Origin: an uncultured Acidimicrobiales bacterium
GTDB lineage: Bacteria > Actinomycetota > Acidimicrobiia > Acidimicrobiales > SHLQ01
Assembly (NCBI GenBank): GCA_938038785.1
Contig: CALHTB010000015.1
Span: forward strand, 1 to 50,939
Length of the DNA: 50,939 bases
Direction: 5' to 3'
Every line of letters begins with the position of its first letter. The stretch's first letter is position 1. Below are positions 48,376 through 50,939 of the stretch, piece by piece. The notes beneath the pieces were generated by a model. It had not been told where the DNA came from. It made no database searches and saw nothing but the letters and a program-made list of their open reading frames with translations. The position numbers and the translations under genes were made by a program.

Positions 48376-50939
48376 ATGGTTGCTTCTGAACCGCTCGCCG
48401 GTGCCGCTCCGTCAGTAGATATTCAGACACATGCGTCATCACGAGCTCCGGTACTTCGGTGCCGAACCAGAACGAAATGCCGGGACGTGTCCGTGCCGGC
48501 AGCACGAGGAGTAAGCGTTATCGCTACCAACCTGACACCCGACGAGCTCGACGAGTATGCACAAGCGCACCTCGATGGCCTCGCAAGCAAGACGCAAATC
48601 AAGGCGCTCGAGTCTGACAAGGACGCCTGGGCTGGCGCCCTTTGGCGACTGCTCGATGACGCCGACCTGGCACTCGAACGAGCTCGCAAGACCGTCCGTG
48701 GCCCCGAACGAGCGAACGTGCTCAACGACCTCGACGAGGAGTGCTTTCGGATCGACGATGCGCTCACTGCACTGATCGGCGAACCAGCTGAGGAAGAGCT
48801 CACCCCGGACCCACGCGACAACAAGCGTGGCAAACAGCAAAAGCAGCAAGCACCCGAGAAGACCGGCACCCCGCAGCTTCAGCTCTCCTGGAACGACGGA
48901 GCGCTCGTGGCGTGGGTTGGCGGCCACGACGCCCGGTACGAACAAGAAGACGTCATTCGTGAGCTGTTGGCCTCCACGGGCGGGGCGTCGATCGAGTGGA
49001 CCACTCGCAGTCCGTTGCGAATCGCCACTGGACAACGCGTGCCGGCGGTGTCGTCGCCCGTTACCGCTGCCCTCGGTTGGTTGGTGGCCCAAGCCCACCC
49101 CACCCACGACCCGCGCATCGCTCCGAGCGTTCGCTGGATGGGTCTGGCGGCGGCAACTGCGGTCTCGGCGGTGTCGCAGGGCCGAATGGCACCACAACTT
49201 CGTCAGTCACGTCGGGCTAAGAAGGCCGAAGGAAGCCAGTTCTCGGTTCGTTGGCTGCCTGGCCTTATCGACAGCGACCACCTCAAGCAGCTGGTGGCTT
49301 CGGTTCCGGGTGCGGCCATGGTTGGCCAGCAGCGACAGGAAGCGCTTGCGTTCACCACTGCGGTCATGGGAAACATCACGAACCAGATCGTCCGCATGGC
49401 GGCGGGGCAGGTCGAGATGCCTGCTCCCCCACCCGAAGTACACAATCGAAACGACATCTCCGAGGCGTTTCTCGGTCGCCTCGACGGGTCGCCGTTCTAT
49501 GCACCCGATGGCCCTGGAGCCGAGATCTCCCGCCGCATCGATCGGTGGGCGGCGCCCGTTGTTGGCACGAAGAACCCGAGGCTCACCGTTCAGCTCAGCC
49601 CGCCGGACCAGTCAAATGCCTGGCTGGCCCGAGTACTTGGCACGTCGTCATCGGGAAGCCTCGAGCCGTTCGAGCTCGTGCTGGCCGAGGCGTCGAAGGA
49701 TCGTTCTCGTTTGTTCGAGCATCAGGCTGCTCGGCTCGAGCGGTTGTTCCCGGCACTCTTGCGTCCCGGTGGGCGACGTCGGGGCGAAGTCATTTTGAGC
49801 CAAGACGAAGCGTGGCAGCTGATGACCGAAGTTGGGCCGGTGCTCAGCGCGGCCGGCTACGACGTTCGGGTTCCACCACTGTCTCGCAAGAAGTCGAAGC
49901 CGTCACTGCGACTCACCGCCGAGGACGCGGAAGAGACAGTTGTGGGCGCGCAGCAATTGGCCAACGTTCGTTGGTCGGCGCTGTTCGACGATGTTGAGCT
50001 CACCGCGGCCGAGATCGCGAAACTCGCCCAGCAGGCCAAGCCGCTGGTCAAGAGCCGTGGACAATGGATCGAGCTCGATCAGGCTGACCTGGCCGAAGCA
50101 GCCGCAGCATTGGCCGAACGTGCTGACCAGACCAAGCTGTCGGGCGCCGACATGTTGCGTCACGCCATGGGCCTCGAAGGCGACCCACTTGGTGGCGGCA
50201 TCAGCATTGCGGGCGATGGTTGGGCGGCCGACCTGCTTCGAAGCATGGACGCACTGCCCGAAGACCCCGACACCACCCCCGACGGGTTCGAAGGCGAGCT
50301 TCGCAGCTACCAAGCCGATGCGCTGTCGTGGCTTAACTTCCTCGACGACGCGGGCCTCGGTGGCTGCCTGGCCCTCGATATGGGCTTGGGCAAAACCCCC
50401 ACGTCACTCGCGGCGCTCTATGCCAGCCGCGAACATGGCACCGGCCTCGTCATTGCGCCGCCTGCGGTTGTGGGCAACTGGGCCAATGAGTCCAAGAAGT
50501 TCATCCCCGATATGACGGTGCATGTGCACCACGGAGCGAACCGAAAGAAGGGCGACCTCTCGAAGCCGTTCGCCAAGGTCGACCTCGTGATAACCACGTA
50601 TGGCACTGCCGTTCGTGACATGGATGAGCTGTCGAAGATCACGTGGGGCAAGGTGGTCATCGACGAGGCGCAGGCGATCAAGAACCCGCAGGCCGAGACG
50701 TCCCAGCAACTGCGTCGCCTCGACGCACGAACCCGTGTGGCCCTCACGGGCACTCCAATCGAGAACGGCCTGGGCGACCTCTGGTCGATTATGGATTGGG
50801 CAAACGCTGGCCTCGTCGGCGGACGTGCCTCGTTCATCTCCCAGCTCACGCCGACAAAGCGCACCGAAGGTGGCAGTGGCGAAGCAGCGCTCAAAGCCCT
50901 GAACGGCATTCTCGTGTATCGCCGTACGAAGATGGAGCC
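48376..50939 (+). CDS. SNF2-family DEAD/DEAH-box helicase, 3' end cut off by window
   Basis: The frame is open from an in-frame stop at 48364 to the window edge. An N-terminal SNF2-associated region precedes the ATPase: FEGELRSYQADALSWLNFLDDAGLGGCLALDMGLGKTPTSLAAL (motifs Q and I, near residue 660), VVIDEAQAIKNP (II), RVALTGTPIENGLGDLWSIMDW (III). Motifs IV-VI lie outside. The first ATG is at 48376, but its first 48 residues look non-native. A strong ribosome site GAGGAG (48506-48511) lies 8 bp before an ATC at 48520, giving ATNLTPDELDEYAQ, so AUC initiation is possible. GTG codons at 48487 and 48493 are other options. Confidence 0.85.
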   Translation, partial: MVASEPLAGAAPSVDIQTHASSRAPVLRCRTRTKCRDVSVPAARGVSVIATNLTPDELDEYAQAHLDGLASKTQIKALESDKDAWAGALWRLLDDADLALERARKTVRGPERANVLNDLDEECFRIDDALTALIGEPAEEELTPDPRDNKRGKQQKQQAPEKTGTPQLQLSWNDGALVAWVGGHDARYEQEDVIRELLASTGGASIEWTTRSPLRIATGQRVPAVSSPVTAALGWLVAQAHPTHDPRIAPSVRWMGLAAATAVSAVSQGRMAPQLRQSRRAKKAEGSQFSVRWLPGLIDSDHLKQLVASVPGAAMVGQQRQEALAFTTAVMGNITNQIVRMAAGQVEMPAPPPEVHNRNDISEAFLGRLDGSPFYAPDGPGAEISRRIDRWAAPVVGTKNPRLTVQLSPPDQSNAWLARVLGTSSSGSLEPFELVLAEASKDRSRLFEHQAARLERLFPALLRPGGRRRGEVILSQDEAWQLMTEVGPVLSAAGYDVRVPPLSRKKSKPSLRLTAEDAEETVVGAQQLANVRWSALFDDVELTAAEIAKLAQQAKPLVKSRGQWIELDQADLAEAAAALAERADQTKLSGADMLRHAMGLEGDPLGGGISIAGDGWAADLLRSMDALPEDPDTTPDGFEGELRSYQADALSWLNFLDDAGLGGCLALDMGLGKTPTSLAALYASREHGTGLVIAPPAVVGNWANESKKFIPDMTVHVHHGANRKKGDLSKPFAKVDLVITTYGTAVRDMDELSKITWGKVVIDEAQAIKNPQAETSQQLRRLDARTRVALTGTPIENGLGDLWSIMDWANAGLVGGRASFISQLTPTKRTEGGSGEAALKALNGILVYRRTKME

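Overview
This 51 kb window is gene-dense and high in G+C. It looks like a free-living actinobacterium, most likely of the Acidimicrobiia. The support is two mycothiol-dependent isomerase-fold proteins of the TIGR03086 type, a WYL regulator, a PadR/membrane-protein pair, a t6A operon and many 1-8 bp start/stop overlaps. The class assignment is an inference. I found no rRNA, tRNA or CRISPR array.

Layout. 1-4150: a GlxB-GlxC-GlxD (MgsABC-like) synthase operon, divergent from a GlnT/GmaS-type ligase. 4200-10780: a TIGR03086 protein, a DUF2625 gene with a probable frameshift, PadR with its operator and membrane partner, a cytochrome P450, an ECF sigma factor with an unusual membrane partner, and a META lipoprotein. 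10797-14830: the t6A operon tsaE-tsaB-rimI-(glutaredoxin)-tsaD and a P1 peptidase. 14884-22065: a membrane zinc peptidase, DUF6157, a TIGR03086/WYL divergent pair, alanine racemase, a histidine phosphatase, a kinase-like protein, a renalase-like flavoprotein and an EEP-fold protein. 22078-29200: 2-hydroxy/2-oxo acid and amino-acid enzymes, an SSB paralogue, an LLM monooxygenase and an aldo/keto reductase. 29282-32850: a Gfo/Idh oxidoreductase, an orphan CdiI-like immunity protein, a RAYT transposase and a threonine dehydratase-like enzyme. 32931-40478: an alpha-glucoside ABC uptake operon with its LacI regulator and GH13 alpha-glucosidase. 40761-43031: class I aldolase and an IS110 transposase whose end is lost. 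43450-50939: a TM-helix channel-like protein, an AhpD-like gene with an in-frame UGA, AIM24, hisC, an HPPD-like protein divergent from an Lrp regulator, and a SNF2 helicase cut by the window edge.

Three things stand out. First, the AhpD-fold gene at 44197-45168 has UGA exactly where the second catalytic cysteine of the motif E-X11-C-X-[H/Y]-C-X3-H belongs, and the frame stays open for 115 codons. This is a strong candidate selenoprotein (C-F-Y-U). Second, a palindromic repeat family with a GGGGTC-N-GACCCC core occurs about nine times and brackets a REP-associated tyrosine transposase. It sits on stop codons, one copy ends two convergent genes, and one copy is embedded in frame inside alanine racemase. 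Third, LacI-type operators at the glucoside locus recur 8 kb away between an aldo/keto reductase operon and a Gfo/Idh gene, which suggests one sugar regulon.
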